A stretch of DNA of 64,000 nt, from positions 248,001-312,000 of the forward strand of contig NZ_BONW01000002.1 in assembly GCF_016862915.1 (NCBI RefSeq), given 5' to 3'. The DNA is from Plantactinospora endophytica. GTDB lineage: Bacteria > Actinomycetota > Actinomycetes > Mycobacteriales > Micromonosporaceae. Within the stretch, counting starts at the first letter, position 1, and each line of letters begins with the position of its first letter. Position numbers and translations under genes: made by a program. The notes under the pieces are model-generated. The model saw nothing but the letters and a program-made list of their open reading frames with translations, made no database searches and was not told the origin of the DNA. Positions 18,301-26,622 of the stretch are shown here, piece after piece.

Positions 18301-19226
18301 TCGGCGGGACGTACCACGGCGTCCCGGACCTGGGCGGCGGTCATCGGCCCGACCAGCACCTGGGCGTCGGACAGCGCCGCCACCAGGTCAGGCAGCTCGG
18401 CACAGTGCCCGTAGAAGTCGGCCCGTACCCCGAGCACCACCCGCAGCCGGCTGTCCGGCGCGGCGACGGCGGCGAGCAGCGCGGCCACGAACCCGGTCCG
18501 GGCGTCGGCGTCCCGGCAGAGCGTGAAGACCTCCTCGAACTGGTCGACCACCAGCCACAGCTCCGCCTCGGCGGGAGCGTCGGCGAGCAGTTGCCGGACG
18601 GTCAGGTGCAACCGGGCCGGGTCGACGGCCAGGTCCGCGCGGAGCGCACCGGCCGGGATCCGGAGCAGCCGGGCGAGCTGTACCGCCAGTTCGCCGAGCG
18701 GATCCGGCCCGGGGGTCAGCACCAGCACCGGCGGCCGTTCCGGTCGGCTCGTGACGGCAGGCACCAGCCCGGCCCGGAGTACCGACGACTTGCCGCTGCC
18801 GGAGGCGCCGAACAGGGCCACGAACCGGCGGCCGGTCAGCCGCTGCCGCAGGTCGTCGACGACGTCCTCCCGGCCGAAGAACCACTCGGCCCGCTCCGGC
18901 CCGTACGCCAGCAGGCCCTGGTAGGGGCTGTCGTCGGGGAGCGGACCGGCCGGAGCGGGGACCTCGTCGCGGGCGAGTTGGCGCCAGCGGGCCTCCCACT
19001 CGGCCGGGTCGCCGCCGCACGCGGTCACGTACGCCAGGGTGACGGCCAGGGTCGGCAGCCGCCGCCCGCCGGCCGCCTCGGACAGGGTGGTGGCGGAGAA
19101 GTGTGCCCGTCGGGCCAGTTCCCGGTAGCCGGGGGAGCCGGCCTTCTCCCGCAGCAGGCGGAGTCCGGCGGCGAACTCCCGCACCTCCGGAGTTCCCGGC
19201 CCCAGCGCGCCCTCTGGTCGCGGCAC
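15384..19226 (-). CDS. HTH / nSTAND ATPase / WD40 repeat protein
   Basis: The 1280-residue protein has four parts. An XRE-like helix-turn-helix is at about 15-75 (YRELARRAHFSATTLSEAAGG). An nSTAND-type P-loop ATPase is at about 100-480, with Walker A GASGSGKSS at 140-148 and Walker B LWLVVDQFEE at 223-232. A single membrane helix is at about 546-568 after a poly-Arg stretch. Some 13-14 WD40 repeats (FSPDGRRLA-type motifs) run from about 640 to 1245. Such proteins are thought to be signal-sensing switches whose propeller detects a ligand. The start is GTG 19226, because the frame upstream encodes low-complexity Ser/Arg sequence. No effector gene is adjacent. Confidence 0.85.
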   Translation of the reverse strand: MPRPEGALGPGTPEVREFAAGLRLLREKAGSPGYRELARRAHFSATTLSEAAGGRRLPTLAVTLAYVTACGGDPAEWEARWRQLARDEVPAPAGPLPDDSPYQGLLAYGPERAEWFFGREDVVDDLRQRLTGRRFVALFGASGSGKSSVLRAGLVPAVTSRPERPPVLVLTPGPDPLGELAVQLARLLRIPAGALRADLAVDPARLHLTVRQLLADAPAEAELWLVVDQFEEVFTLCRDADARTGFVAALLAAVAAPDSRLRVVLGVRADFYGHCAELPDLVAALSDAQVLVGPMTAAQVRDAVVRPAERAGAMVEGALVSTIVAQVAGRAGALPVASHVLLEAWRRRRGSAVTLTGYQAAGGIDGAVAQTAERIWQEFDPGQRRAARHVLLRMVEIGTGDEPTAPLDRAGVPTARRVDRAELAETDALTSGVLERLAAARLVTLDDRSVRLAHEALLDAWPRLRRWLEEDLDGVRVHRQLTQAAAVWRSLDHDPGGLYRGLALSRARAWADAHPESLTSTEREYLDVSRRAEDRSTARRRRRRRLLGAALAVVVSVVTVLASVAVVQARQARGQRDLAVHRQLVAGARAQMSRDPQLAFLLARRAFELRPDAEAEAVLRQATLSWRGIEGRQVFAAPIKQAELTPDGRYAVAAGEHKSVQVWQPAAPDLPPVTLAEPGPELLTALAISPDGRRVASAGESPSVRLWDTADPGRPPVSLPGHRGPVRDVAFSPDGRRLATGDSAGVVRIWELTGTPRARPLPAARGSVFSLAWSPDGRRLAVASTGDPTRIWQVGSPVLDRAPTSLPDSTATADGLLFSPDGTRIVAADNATTEDGGVLRSWPTDGGPPTVLGRLRSAFPAVFSPDGRRLVTKNAYGVITIWDPTGAFDPLPLRGHAGTVCAVALTSDGRLVSVGQDGTVRRWDIGGPFDPTIAQPHAGLVHAARFSPDGTHLASAGIFDGTVRVWPVPPARTSSPARPTPSTAGTTIAVSTAAPVVLSGHAGMTMDVAFAPDGRRLASLDATGTVRLWDWAAKRQLAAFDAVRATRVVFGPDGRRLLTSGSGGIRLWDRLDDRPIAVDLAPTGSAAAAFSPDGARVATGTGDGGVRVWTVAGKPVATLDGGAEPVSSVSFSPDGGSVAALSRDSTIRIWPASGGGARVVLSAAGQGAATTRLAYTPDGRHLAILGGGEELVGVQLWSASGATEPVTLRTLGPGPLGFAFAPDGERLATVHSDGSVRIWSCDVCGSLQQLLHTVDSRATRPFSPEERRTFLLDGNRPDRS

Positions 19227-19348
19227 TGTTCTACCCCGCTCGCTCGCCTGTCGCTCGTCGTCGTCCGGCTCGCCGAGGCTCGCGCGGCGTCTTCCCTGCT
19301 CGCTCGCGTGTCGCTCGGCGTGGTCGTCCGTCGACTGTCCGGAGTTGA

Positions 19349-19379
19349 TTGTCCGGGTCGGCGGCCCGAAGCCGGACAA
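19349..19379. promoter_or_regulatory. Inverted repeat in divergent spacer
   Basis: TTGTCCGG (19349-19356) and CCGGACAA (19372-19379) form a perfect 8-nt dyad spaced by 15. A further TGTCCGG half-site is at 19336. It lies between the WD40/nSTAND gene and the divergent secreted-protein gene and may be an operator, possibly for the HTH of the neighbour. Confidence 0.35.
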
Positions 19380-19453
19380 CGAGTCGGCGACTAGACATCG
19401 ATACAGCCGGGGTGCGCCAGGCGCCCCACCAGTCAGATCACGAGGTACCAGTA

Positions 19454-20068
19454 ATGCGATCCACTCTCCTCCGCAGCCCGCTCCGCCAGCTCTTCGTGCG
19501 GTCCCCGGGTGCGACAGTTCCTCGGGCGTCCGGTCGGTCCGGCCGGCGGCTCGGAGCGACGGCGGCGATCCTGCTCGGCCTGACCGTGGCCCTGCTCGCC
19601 GGAACCGCGTCACCGGCCAGTGCCGCGATCATCACCGTGCAGGACGGTTTCGAGGGCAACCAGGCGGCGAACTGGAGCTTCACCCACGTCGGTGACGGCA
19701 CCGGCGGGATCAGTTCGTTGCAGACCCACAACGGGGTCAAGGACGGCTTCCTCTCGATGCGCAGCGCCGGCTTCTCCTCGGTCGGCCGGCGGGTCGCCCT
19801 GCCGACGACCACGAACTGCACGGCCGGCATCTGGGTGAATCCGGTCGGGGCCACGCAGCAGATCAACTTCGAGATCATCGAGCCGGTCAGTTTCACGTAC
19901 GTGGCGCTGCAGACGGTGGTGTTGAGCGGGGACGCCCCGTACACCTTCGTCTCCACCTCGTGGAACCACGGCCCGACGGACATCCTGGTCCGGGTCTCGC
20001 TGATCGGCGCCAACGGCGTGCAGCTCGGCACCTGGGTCGACGACCTGGGCATCCTCTGCATCACCTGA
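19454..20068 (+). CDS. Secreted beta-sandwich-like protein, unknown
   Basis: The 204-residue protein has a twin-basic N-terminal region (RSGRRLG) and a long hydrophobic helix ending in SPASAA near residue 57, a signal peptide. The mature part (VQDGFEGNQAANWSF...) looks like a carbohydrate-binding-module-like beta sandwich: short alternating strands, many aromatic residues and two Cys. ATG 19454 is chosen by its ribosome site (GAGG) and the signal peptide. It stands alone, divergent from the WD40 gene, and ends at a strong hairpin. Function is unknown. Confidence 0.7.
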   Translation: MRSTLLRSPLRQLFVRSPGATVPRASGRSGRRLGATAAILLGLTVALLAGTASPASAAIITVQDGFEGNQAANWSFTHVGDGTGGISSLQTHNGVKDGFLSMRSAGFSSVGRRVALPTTTNCTAGIWVNPVGATQQINFEIIEPVSFTYVALQTVVLSGDAPYTFVSTSWNHGPTDILVRVSLIGANGVQLGTWVDDLGILCIT

Positions 20069-20091
20069 GTCGGCGACGTTCGACGAAACGC

Positions 20092-20121
20092 GGGTGCCGT
20101 CCCCTCCGGGGGGCGGCACCC
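20092..20121. terminator. Hairpin terminator
   Basis: A 13-bp stem with one G-T pair and a TCCG loop follows the secreted-protein gene. It sits between convergent genes and may also stop glpK transcription. Confidence 0.75.
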
Positions 20122-20183
20122 CTCGCGCGGTTCGGGACCAGGATCTCCCGGCGGTACGAGTCAGACCACAGGCAGCGGCGCCG

Positions 20184-21698
20184 TCACTCGTCCTCGACCC
20201 AGTCCAGGGTGCGGGCCACCGCCTTGCGCCAGTTGCGCAGCTCGCGGTCCCGGTGCGCTGGGTCCATCGCCGGCTCCCAGTCGGCGTCCTGGCGCCACTG
20301 CCCGCGCAGCGTCTCCAGGTCCGGCCAGAAACCGACCGCGAGCCCGGCCGCGTACGCGGCACCGAGGCAGGTCGTCTCGCTCACCCTCGGTCGGACCACC
20401 GGTACGTCGAGCACGTCGGCGAGGAACTGCATCAGCAGGTTGTTCGCGGTCATCCCGCCGTCCACCCGGAGCCGGCGCAGCGCCACGTCCGAGTCGGCGT
20501 TCATCGCGTCGACCACCTCGCGGGTCTGCCAGGCGCTCGCCTCCAGCACGGCCCGGGCCAGATGACCCCTGGTGACGTACCCGGTCAGCCCGGCGATCAC
20601 CCCACGGGCGTCGCTGCGCCAGTGCGGGGCGAAGAGCCCGGAGAAGGCCGGTACGACGTAGCAGCCGCCGTTGTCCTCGACGGTCCGGGCCAACTCCTCG
20701 ATCTCCGGTGCGCTGGAGATCAGCCCGAGGTTGTCCCGCAGCCACTGCACCAGCGACCCGGTGACCGCGATCGCCCCCTCCAGGGCGTACGTCGCCGGCT
20801 CGTCGCCGATCCGGTAGCCGACCGTGGTCAGCAGCCCGTGCCGGGACGCCACCGGACTCCGGCCGGTGTTGAGCAGCAGGAAGCTCCCGGTCCCGTAGGT
20901 GCACTTGGCCTCGCCGGGCTGGAAGCAGGTCTGCCCGAACAGCGCCGCCTGCTGGTCGCCGAGGGCGCTGGCCACCGGTACCCCGGCCAGCGGGCCGGCG
21001 CCCTCGCCCCCGGACAGGCCCTCCGCGGTGCCGTAGACCTCGGCCGAGGAGCGGATCTCCGGCAGCATCCCGGCCGGGATGTCCAGTACGTCGAGGATCT
21101 CCGGGTCCCAGTCGAGGGTCCGCAGGTCCATCAGCAGCGTACGGCTGGCGTTGGTCACGTCGGTGACGTGCCGCCCGGTCAGTTTCCAGATCAGCCAACT
21201 GTCCATGGTGCCAAACAGCACCTCGCCCCGGACGGCACGCTCGCGCAGCCCGCCGACGTTGTCGAGGAGCCAGCGCAGCTTCGGCCCGGCGAAGTAGGTC
21301 GCCAGCGGCAGCCCGGTGCGCTCCCGGAACCGCGCTTCGCCGTACTCGGCGTCGAGGCGGCGCAGCAGTGCGGCGGTGCGGGTGTCCTGCCAGACGATGG
21401 CGTGGTGCACCGGCCGGCCGGTGGCCCGGTCCCACACCACCGTGGTCTCGCGCTGGTTGGTGATGCCGATCGCGGCGAGCCGGCCGGCGCCGATCCCGGC
21501 CCCGGCGAGCGCCTCCGGCACCACCTGGGCGACCGCCGTCCAGATCTCCTCGGCGTCGTGCTCGACCCAGCCCGGTCGCGGGAAGATCTGCCGGTGCTCG
21601 CGCTGGGCCATCGACACGATGCTGCCGGCGGCGTCGAAGACGATGCACCGGGACGAGGTGGTGCCCTGATCGATCGCGGCGACGAACTGATCGGTCAT
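20184..21698 (-). CDS. glpK: Glycerol kinase
   Basis: The 504-residue FGGY-family kinase phosphorylates glycerol to sn-glycerol 3-phosphate. Motifs include [14 protein letters not shown] at the N-terminus, [12 protein letters not shown], and the FGGY signature region [13 protein letters not shown] with [18 protein letters not shown]. The length matches the family. ATG 21698 is supported by TACGGT on the minus strand (21711-21706) exactly 7 nt upstream, a leaderless promoter. No glpF or glpD is adjacent, so uptake and oxidation genes lie elsewhere. Confidence 0.97.
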   Translation of the reverse strand: MTDQFVAAIDQGTTSSRCIVFDAAGSIVSMAQREHRQIFPRPGWVEHDAEEIWTAVAQVVPEALAGAGIGAGRLAAIGITNQRETTVVWDRATGRPVHHAIVWQDTRTAALLRRLDAEYGEARFRERTGLPLATYFAGPKLRWLLDNVGGLRERAVRGEVLFGTMDSWLIWKLTGRHVTDVTNASRTLLMDLRTLDWDPEILDVLDIPAGMLPEIRSSAEVYGTAEGLSGGEGAGPLAGVPVASALGDQQAALFGQTCFQPGEAKCTYGTGSFLLLNTGRSPVASRHGLLTTVGYRIGDEPATYALEGAIAVTGSLVQWLRDNLGLISSAPEIEELARTVEDNGGCYVVPAFSGLFAPHWRSDARGVIAGLTGYVTRGHLARAVLEASAWQTREVVDAMNADSDVALRRLRVDGGMTANNLLMQFLADVLDVPVVRPRVSETTCLGAAYAAGLAVGFWPDLETLRGQWRQDADWEPAMDPAHRDRELRNWRKAVARTLDWVEDE

Positions 21699-21749
21699 TC
21701 GCAGCACCGTACCCGGCCCGGAGGTCCGCGTCACCCGGCTGCCCGGAGG

Positions 21750-21891
21750 CCCGCGTCATCCGCCTCGGCGGCCCGCGTCATTCGGCCCGCAGTCCCGCGT
21801 CATTCGGCTCGGCGGCCCGCGTCATCCGGCGCAAGGCCGGCCGTGACCCGCTCGGCGGTGTCGACTTCACCCGCTCGGCGGTGTCGGTTCC
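21750..21891. repeat. 22-nt and 23-nt tandem arrays upstream of glpK
   Basis: Four 22-nt units start at 21750, 21772, 21794 and 21816 (core CCCGCGTCATYCG). They are followed by two 23-nt units at 21846 and 21869. The second of these contains the stop codon of the RsbW-like gene (21869-21867 on the minus strand). Confidence 0.85.
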
Positions 21892-22331
21892 GGTCCACCA
21901 CCCAGGCCGGCGCTGATCCGTACGGTGGTGCCCTCGGGACCGCTCTCCACCAGCATCTCGTCGCTGAGTTGCCGGGCCAGCCACAGCCCCCAGCCACCGG
22001 CGATCTCCGGCGCGGGGCGCCGCCGTTCGTCGAGCCGGGCGGTACCGATCCCGCCGCCGGTGTCGGAGACGAGGCAGTAGAGGGTCTGACCCGTACGCCA
22101 GAGCCGCAGCCAACCCCGCCCGCCGCCGTGCCGTACCGCGTTGGTGATCAACTCGTTGATGGCCAGTACGAAGTCGTCCAGCCTGGTGCCGTCGAGGCCG
22201 GCCGCCTCGGCGCACGCGGTGACGGTGTGCCGGATCTCGGTCACCCGGTCGGCGTCGAAGGTCTGGGCGAGCAGGGGCGGGGTCCCGTCGGGCGCGACAG
22301 CGGTGGGTGCGAGGGGATCTATGTCGCTCAT
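21867..22331 (-). CDS. RsbW/SpoIIAB-like ATP-binding regulator
   Basis: The 154-residue protein is a GHKL ATPase domain. The N box is FVLAINELITNAVRHGGG (about 65-82), the G1 box is VSDTGGGIG and the G2 region is GGWGLWLARQLSDEM. Proteins of this type bind and inhibit alternative sigma factors and phosphorylate STAS antagonists. No sigma factor or STAS gene is adjacent, so the partner is unknown. The long open frame upstream of ATG 22331 belongs to the shadow of the divergent kinase gene. Confidence 0.85.
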   Translation of the reverse strand: MSDIDPLAPTAVAPDGTPPLLAQTFDADRVTEIRHTVTACAEAAGLDGTRLDDFVLAINELITNAVRHGGGRGWLRLWRTGQTLYCLVSDTGGGIGTARLDERRRPAPEIAGGWGLWLARQLSDEMLVESGPEGTTVRISAGLGGGPEPTPPSG

Positions 22332-22475
22332 GGCCCGTCCCGCCGCTGGTCGTCGATTCCTTTCGTGGCTTTCCCACCCTACGTCAGGGTATGTAGCTGC
22401 GCATCCGGGCCGACGGGCGGGTTGACCCGGGTGTACGGGGTCGTCCCCTTCGCCGCGCTGTGCGATGGTCGGTCC

Positions 22476-23657
22476 GTGCCGGACTCGTCGAGCGACGCGC
22501 CGGGCGGGCGCCGCCGCGACCCGCCGGGCAGTTCCCAGGCCCCGCTGTGGCGGTCCATCGCCGTCTACCGGTTCGCCGCCCTGGCGTACGTCGCCGTGCT
22601 GGCGGTACGGAACCTGAACGACTACGCCCATCCGGTGGCCGGTGCGGTGCTGCTGCTGGCGATGACCGGCTGGACGGTGTGCAGCGCGTACGCGTACGCC
22701 GATCCGACCTGGCGGCGCTGGCCGCTGCTGCTGGCCGACCTGGCCGTGGTGCTGGCGGTGGTGCTGGCCGCCCCCCGGGTGGTCGGCCGGGACGTCCTCA
22801 ACGACGGCGTGCCACCGCCCAGCGTCGCCTGGCTGGCCGGGCCGGTGCTCGCCTGGGCGGTCTCCGGCGGACGGCGGCGCGGCGTGGTGGCCGCGCTGGT
22901 GATCGGCGGTACCGACCTGGTCGCCCGGGAGCGGTTCGTGCAGGGCTCGCTGACCGGCGCCGCCCTGATGCTGCTCGCCGGGATCGCCGTCGGGCACGTC
23001 GTCCGGCTCGCGGTGGTCGCCGAGGAGCGGTTGCAGCAGGCGGTCGAGTTGGAGGCGGCGACCCGGGAGCGGGAACGGCTGGCCCGAGGCATCCACGACT
23101 CCGTCCTCCAGGTGCTGGCCCTGGTCCAGCGTCGGGGCGCCCACCTGGACGGCGAGGCCGGTGAGCTGGCCCGGCTCGCTGGTGAGCAGGAGGCGGCGCT
23201 CCGGTCGCTGATCGCCAGCCGGGCGCCGACCGGGCTGGACCGGCAGGAGGTCGACCTGCGCTCACTGCTCGGCCGGTACGCCTCGGCCACCGTCTCGATC
23301 GCCGCCCCGGCGACGGCGGTGCCGCTGCCCGCCGGGGTCGCCGGTGAACTGGCGGCGGCGGTCGGCGCGGCGCTGGACAACGTGGCCCGGCACGGCGGCG
23401 GGCGGGGCTGGGTGCTGGTCGAGGACGATCCGGCGGCGGTCACCGTCTCGGTGCGCGACGACGGGCCGGGCTTCCCGCCGGGGCGGCTCGCCGAGGCGGC
23501 CGGCCAGGGGCGGCTCGGTGTGGCCCAGTCGATCGAGGGACGGATCGCCGACCTGGGCGGCACGGTCCGGATCAGCTCGGCGCCGGGCGAGGGTACCGAG
23601 GTCGAGCTGCGGGTGCCGCGCGGCCGTACCGTTCCGGAGCAGCGCGCGGACCGGTGA
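22476..23657 (+). CDS. MacS-type sensor histidine kinase
   Basis: The 393-residue protein has an N-terminal DUF5931-like membrane domain with about five helices (residues 25-185). A HisKA_3-like phosphoacceptor segment ERERLARGIHDSVLQVLALVQ follows, and then a GHKL ATPase domain (VGAALDNVARHGG; VRDDGPGF; GRLGVAQSI; GEGTEVELRVP). It would autophosphorylate the His in GIHDSV and pass the phosphate to the LuxR-type regulator 150 nt downstream. The start GTG 22476 gives MPDSSSDA. The stimulus is not predictable. Confidence 0.9.
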   Translation: MPDSSSDAPGGRRRDPPGSSQAPLWRSIAVYRFAALAYVAVLAVRNLNDYAHPVAGAVLLLAMTGWTVCSAYAYADPTWRRWPLLLADLAVVLAVVLAAPRVVGRDVLNDGVPPPSVAWLAGPVLAWAVSGGRRRGVVAALVIGGTDLVARERFVQGSLTGAALMLLAGIAVGHVVRLAVVAEERLQQAVELEAATRERERLARGIHDSVLQVLALVQRRGAHLDGEAGELARLAGEQEAALRSLIASRAPTGLDRQEVDLRSLLGRYASATVSIAAPATAVPLPAGVAGELAAAVGAALDNVARHGGGRGWVLVEDDPAAVTVSVRDDGPGFPPGRLAEAAGQGRLGVAQSIEGRIADLGGTVRISSAPGEGTEVELRVPRGRTVPEQRADR

Positions 23658-23807
23658 CGCGTAGTCTGGTCGGCTCGCGGCGGACCGTCCACATCCCGAC
23701 ACCGGTTGCCGGGTACCACGACCGTCCACACGGGGATGCCGGCGACGCGCAGGTGGGCGCCGGTCGGCGGACGTACCGGAAGGGCCGGCTCGTCTAGGCT
23801 CGCCGGT

Positions 23808-24473
23808 GTGACCGACGAGGGTGTGCCGGCAGTCCGGGTGATGGTGGTCGACGACCATCCGATGTGGAGGGAAGGGGTGGCCCGGGACCTCACCGAGGCG
23901 GGCTACCACGTCGTCGCCACCACCGGCGAGGGGCGGCAGGCGGTCCGGGTCGCCCCGGCCACCCGGCCCGACGTCGTCGTACTCGACCTGCAACTGCCGG
24001 ACGTCTCCGGAGTCGAGGTGCTCCGCGCGCTGCTGGCCGAGCTGCCCGGGGTGCGGGTGCTGATGCTCTCGGCCAGCGGCGAACAGCAGGACGTGCTCGA
24101 CGCGGTGAAGGCCGGGGCGACCGGCTACCTGCTCAAGTCGGCCGGGCCGGCGGAGTTCCTGGACGCGGTAGGGCGTACCGCCGCCGGTGACGCGGTCTTC
24201 ACGCCGGGACTGGCCGGGCTGGTGCTAGGGGAGTACCGGCGGATCGCCGCCGCGCCGGCACCGGCCGGCGACGACCTGCCCCGGCTCACCGAGCGGGAGA
24301 CGGAGGTACTCCGGCTGGTCGCCAAGGGGATGTCCTACAAGCAGATCGCCGGCCGGCTCGGCCTGTCGCACCGTACGGTGCAGAACCACGTGCAGAACAC
24401 GCTCGGCAAGCTGCAACTGCACAACCGGGTCGAACTGACCCGCTACGCCATCGAGCAGGGGCTGGACGACTGA
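23808..24473 (+). CDS. NarL/LuxR-family response regulator
   Basis: The 221-residue protein has a receiver domain with the acidic pocket VVDDH near residues 13-17, phosphoacceptor Asp in VVVLDLQLPD near 60 and Lys in LLKSAG. A LuxR helix-turn-helix follows (LTERETEVLRLVAKGMSYKQIAGRLGL; VQNHVQNTLGKL). It is the partner of the preceding kinase. A TAGGCT element at 23795-23800 ends 7 nt before the GTG start, so it can also be made from its own leaderless promoter. Its last codons are duplicated just downstream. Confidence 0.93.
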   Translation: MTDEGVPAVRVMVVDDHPMWREGVARDLTEAGYHVVATTGEGRQAVRVAPATRPDVVVLDLQLPDVSGVEVLRALLAELPGVRVLMLSASGEQQDVLDAVKAGATGYLLKSAGPAEFLDAVGRTAAGDAVFTPGLAGLVLGEYRRIAAAPAPAGDDLPRLTERETEVLRLVAKGMSYKQIAGRLGLSHRTVQNHVQNTLGKLQLHNRVELTRYAIEQGLDD

Positions 24474-24498
24474 TCAGGCTCCACGACTGATCAGGCTC
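24466..24498. repeat. 17-nt duplication of the response-regulator stop region
   Basis: ACGACTGATCAGGCTC occurs at 24466-24481 and again at 24483-24498. The first copy contains the true stop TGA, the second an echo of it. Confidence 0.9.
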
Positions 24499-24516
24499 GA
24501 CGGGGCGGGGGCCGGG

Positions 24517-25083
24517 TCACGGGGGCGGCTGGGTCTCGTTGATCGCCAGTTCCTCGGCGCTCGCGCCGCCGCCGGCCGCGCCCCGGTCGAAGGCGACGGA
24601 GTCGGTCTCGTCGTCGTCCCGGGCACCCTCGTCCGGCTCCACCAGCCGGCCGACCGGGCCACCGCCCGGCGCGTCGCCCAGGTTGCCGTGATCGTAGATC
24701 GACACCGGCGAGTTCGGGTCGGAGGTCGGCCCCGGATCCATCACGTCCGCGTCGAGCTGCGCCTCGGCGGCGGCCTCGTCGCTGTCCGCCTCGCCGGAGA
24801 TCGCCTGGTCCACCGGGCCGGCCAGCGGGTCGTCGACCAGCAGCTCGGGGCGTTCCTGGCCGAGTTTGTAGTCCAGCGGCTCCCCGTCGGCCTGCTCCTC
24901 GGCGGTGTTGCCGTACCGGTCCACCGCCAGCGGCCGGTCGGCGGGCAGTGCGGCCGGATCCCAACCGTCCGCCTCCCGACCGGTGGCGACGTCGTCACCG
25001 GCCGACGAGTCGTCGTCGGCGGTGCCGGGCAGGCCCTCCGCCTCCGGGTCGGACACGGGCGTCGGAAACTCGTTACTGCGCAT
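24517..25083 (-). CDS. DUF5709 acidic protein
   Basis: The 188-residue, strongly acidic protein is rich in Asp, Glu, Pro and Gly with almost no hydrophobic segments. It has the family stretches DRPLAVDRYGNTAEEQ, GEPLDYKLGQERPEL and SIYDHGNLG. DUF5709 is widespread in actinomycetes and uncharacterised. The protein is probably cytoplasmic and largely disordered. It is convergent with the response-regulator gene 44 nt away and divergent from the glycosyltransferase gene. Confidence 0.85.
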   Translation of the reverse strand: MRSNEFPTPVSDPEAEGLPGTADDDSSAGDDVATGREADGWDPAALPADRPLAVDRYGNTAEEQADGEPLDYKLGQERPELLVDDPLAGPVDQAISGEADSDEAAAEAQLDADVMDPGPTSDPNSPVSIYDHGNLGDAPGGGPVGRLVEPDEGARDDDETDSVAFDRGAAGGGASAEELAINETQPPP

Positions 25084-25349
25084 GACAGGTCACTACCCGC
25101 TGCCCGGCTAGCCGTAACCGGGCAAAGCCCGACCGCCCGGACCGCCCGGCGCGGATTAGCCGGCGGCGGAGCGGGAAGGACGGCGGTGGTGAGGTCGGTG
25201 ACCGGCTCCCGCGACGCCGGCCGTCGGCGACGGAGGCCCGGCCGGTGGGGTCCGCGCACCGGTTTGCCAGGTTTCCGCTCGGCCCGTCGTGGTTAATGGG
25301 AGCCTCTGATCGAACGGCCCTGGCCCGTAGCCGTCGCTGGAGGTGACCC

Positions 25350-26549
25350 ATGCGCGTTGGCCTCGTCTGTGCACACGCCGGCCCGCCGCAGTCCAGTCGC
25401 GGCCAGTTCGCCGGTACGCACCAGCACGTGGCCCGGGTGGCCGCCGAGCTGACCGGGCGAGGCCACGACGTACGGGTGTACGAGCGGCTCGACGATCCGG
25501 ACGCGCCGCCGACCAGCGACATCGGCGGGTACCGGGTGGAGCGGGTGCCGGTCGGCCCGACCCGGCGTACCGCCACCGGCGAGCTGGTGCCGCACGTGCC
25601 CGAACTCGGCCGCTGGCTGACCGACCGCTGGGCGGCGGACTGGGCGCCCGAGGTGGTGCACGGGCACTTCTGGATCGGCGGACTGGCGGCGGCCAGCGCC
25701 GTCCGGGACACCGTCATTCCGGTCGTACAGACCTTCCACTCGCTCGGTGTCGAGCAACTCCGGCACCTCGGCGAGGCGTACCGGGGGCCGGGGCAACGGA
25801 TCCCGCTGGAACTGGCGCTGACCCGGGCGGTCGACATGGCGGTGGCGCAGTGCACCGACGAGGTCGACGAACTGACCCGGATGGGGTTGCAGCGGGCCTC
25901 CGTCGTGGTGGTGCCGGCGGGGGTGGACACCGAGCTGTTCGCCCCGGAGGGCGAGGCGGTGTCCCGGGACCGGCGGCCCCGCATCCTGGCTGCCGGCGGA
26001 CTTGACCCGGGACACGGGCAGGAGGACCTGATCCGGGCGTTGCGGCTGGTCGGGGACGTCGAGCTGGTTATCGCCGGTGGCCCGGCCGCCGACGGACTGA
26101 ACGGCCACGCCGAGGCCCGCCGGCTGCGGGAGGTCGCCGAGCAGAGCGGCGTCGCCGACCAGATCCATCTGGTCGGCGCGGTGCCGCACGACCAGATGCC
26201 CGCGCTGTACCGCTCGGCCGACGTGGTCGCCTGCACACCCCGGTACGCCTCCGCCGGCCGGATCCCACTGGAGGCGATGGCCTGCGGGGTGCCGGTGGTC
26301 GGCTACTCGATGGGCGGCATCGTGGACACCGTGGTCGACGAGGTGACCGGCCGGCTCGTCCCACCCGGCGACGTACGCGGCCTCGGCGTCACACTGCGCC
26401 GGCTGCTCGCCGCCGACGCGGAGCGGTTCGCGTACGGGCACGCGGCGGTGGACCGGGTCCGGTGCAGCTACACCTGGGACCGTACGGCCGGTGCGCTGGA
26501 GCGCCTCTACGAGCGGGTGGTACTCCGCCGCCAGCCCGCGACGAGCTGA
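25350..26549 (+). CDS. GT4-family glycosyltransferase
   Basis: The 399-residue GT-B enzyme begins MRVGLVCAHAGPPQSS. It has the HGHFWIGGLAA motif of the acceptor side and a donor-site segment RYASAGRIPLEAMACGVPVVGY near residues 300-322. GGAGGTGA lies 5 nt before the ATG, a strong ribosome site. The protein resembles D-inositol-3-phosphate glycosyltransferase-like family members, but the typical MshA context is missing, so the substrate is left open. The stop-codon region is imperfectly duplicated 29 nt downstream. Confidence 0.85.
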   Translation: MRVGLVCAHAGPPQSSRGQFAGTHQHVARVAAELTGRGHDVRVYERLDDPDAPPTSDIGGYRVERVPVGPTRRTATGELVPHVPELGRWLTDRWAADWAPEVVHGHFWIGGLAAASAVRDTVIPVVQTFHSLGVEQLRHLGEAYRGPGQRIPLELALTRAVDMAVAQCTDEVDELTRMGLQRASVVVVPAGVDTELFAPEGEAVSRDRRPRILAAGGLDPGHGQEDLIRALRLVGDVELVIAGGPAADGLNGHAEARRLREVAEQSGVADQIHLVGAVPHDQMPALYRSADVVACTPRYASAGRIPLEAMACGVPVVGYSMGGIVDTVVDEVTGRLVPPGDVRGLGVTLRRLLAADAERFAYGHAAVDRVRCSYTWDRTAGALERLYERVVLRRQPATS

Positions 26550-26580
26550 CCGGCCGCCGCCAGCCCGGCGACGGGTCGAC
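26527..26580. repeat. 29-nt duplication of glycosyltransferase gene end
   Basis: GCCGCCAGCCCG at 26527-26538 recurs at 26556-26567 and is followed in both cases by a related ACGRGYYGACC segment. The first copy holds the stop TGA. Confidence 0.7.
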
Positions 26581-26622
26581 CGCTCGGCACGGTGGAACCC
26601 GACCGGACGGAACGGGCGAGGC

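Noticed and set aside
19227-19613. 129-residue N-terminal extension of the WD40 protein
   Set aside because: Low-complexity Arg/Ser/Glu sequence overlapping the divergent secreted-protein gene; the conserved HTH begins just after GTG 19226.
20094-22475. Upstream extension of the MacS-type kinase ORF to 1187 codons
   Set aside because: The extension is antisense to glpK and the RsbW-like gene and has no conserved sequence; the kinase starts at GTG 22476.
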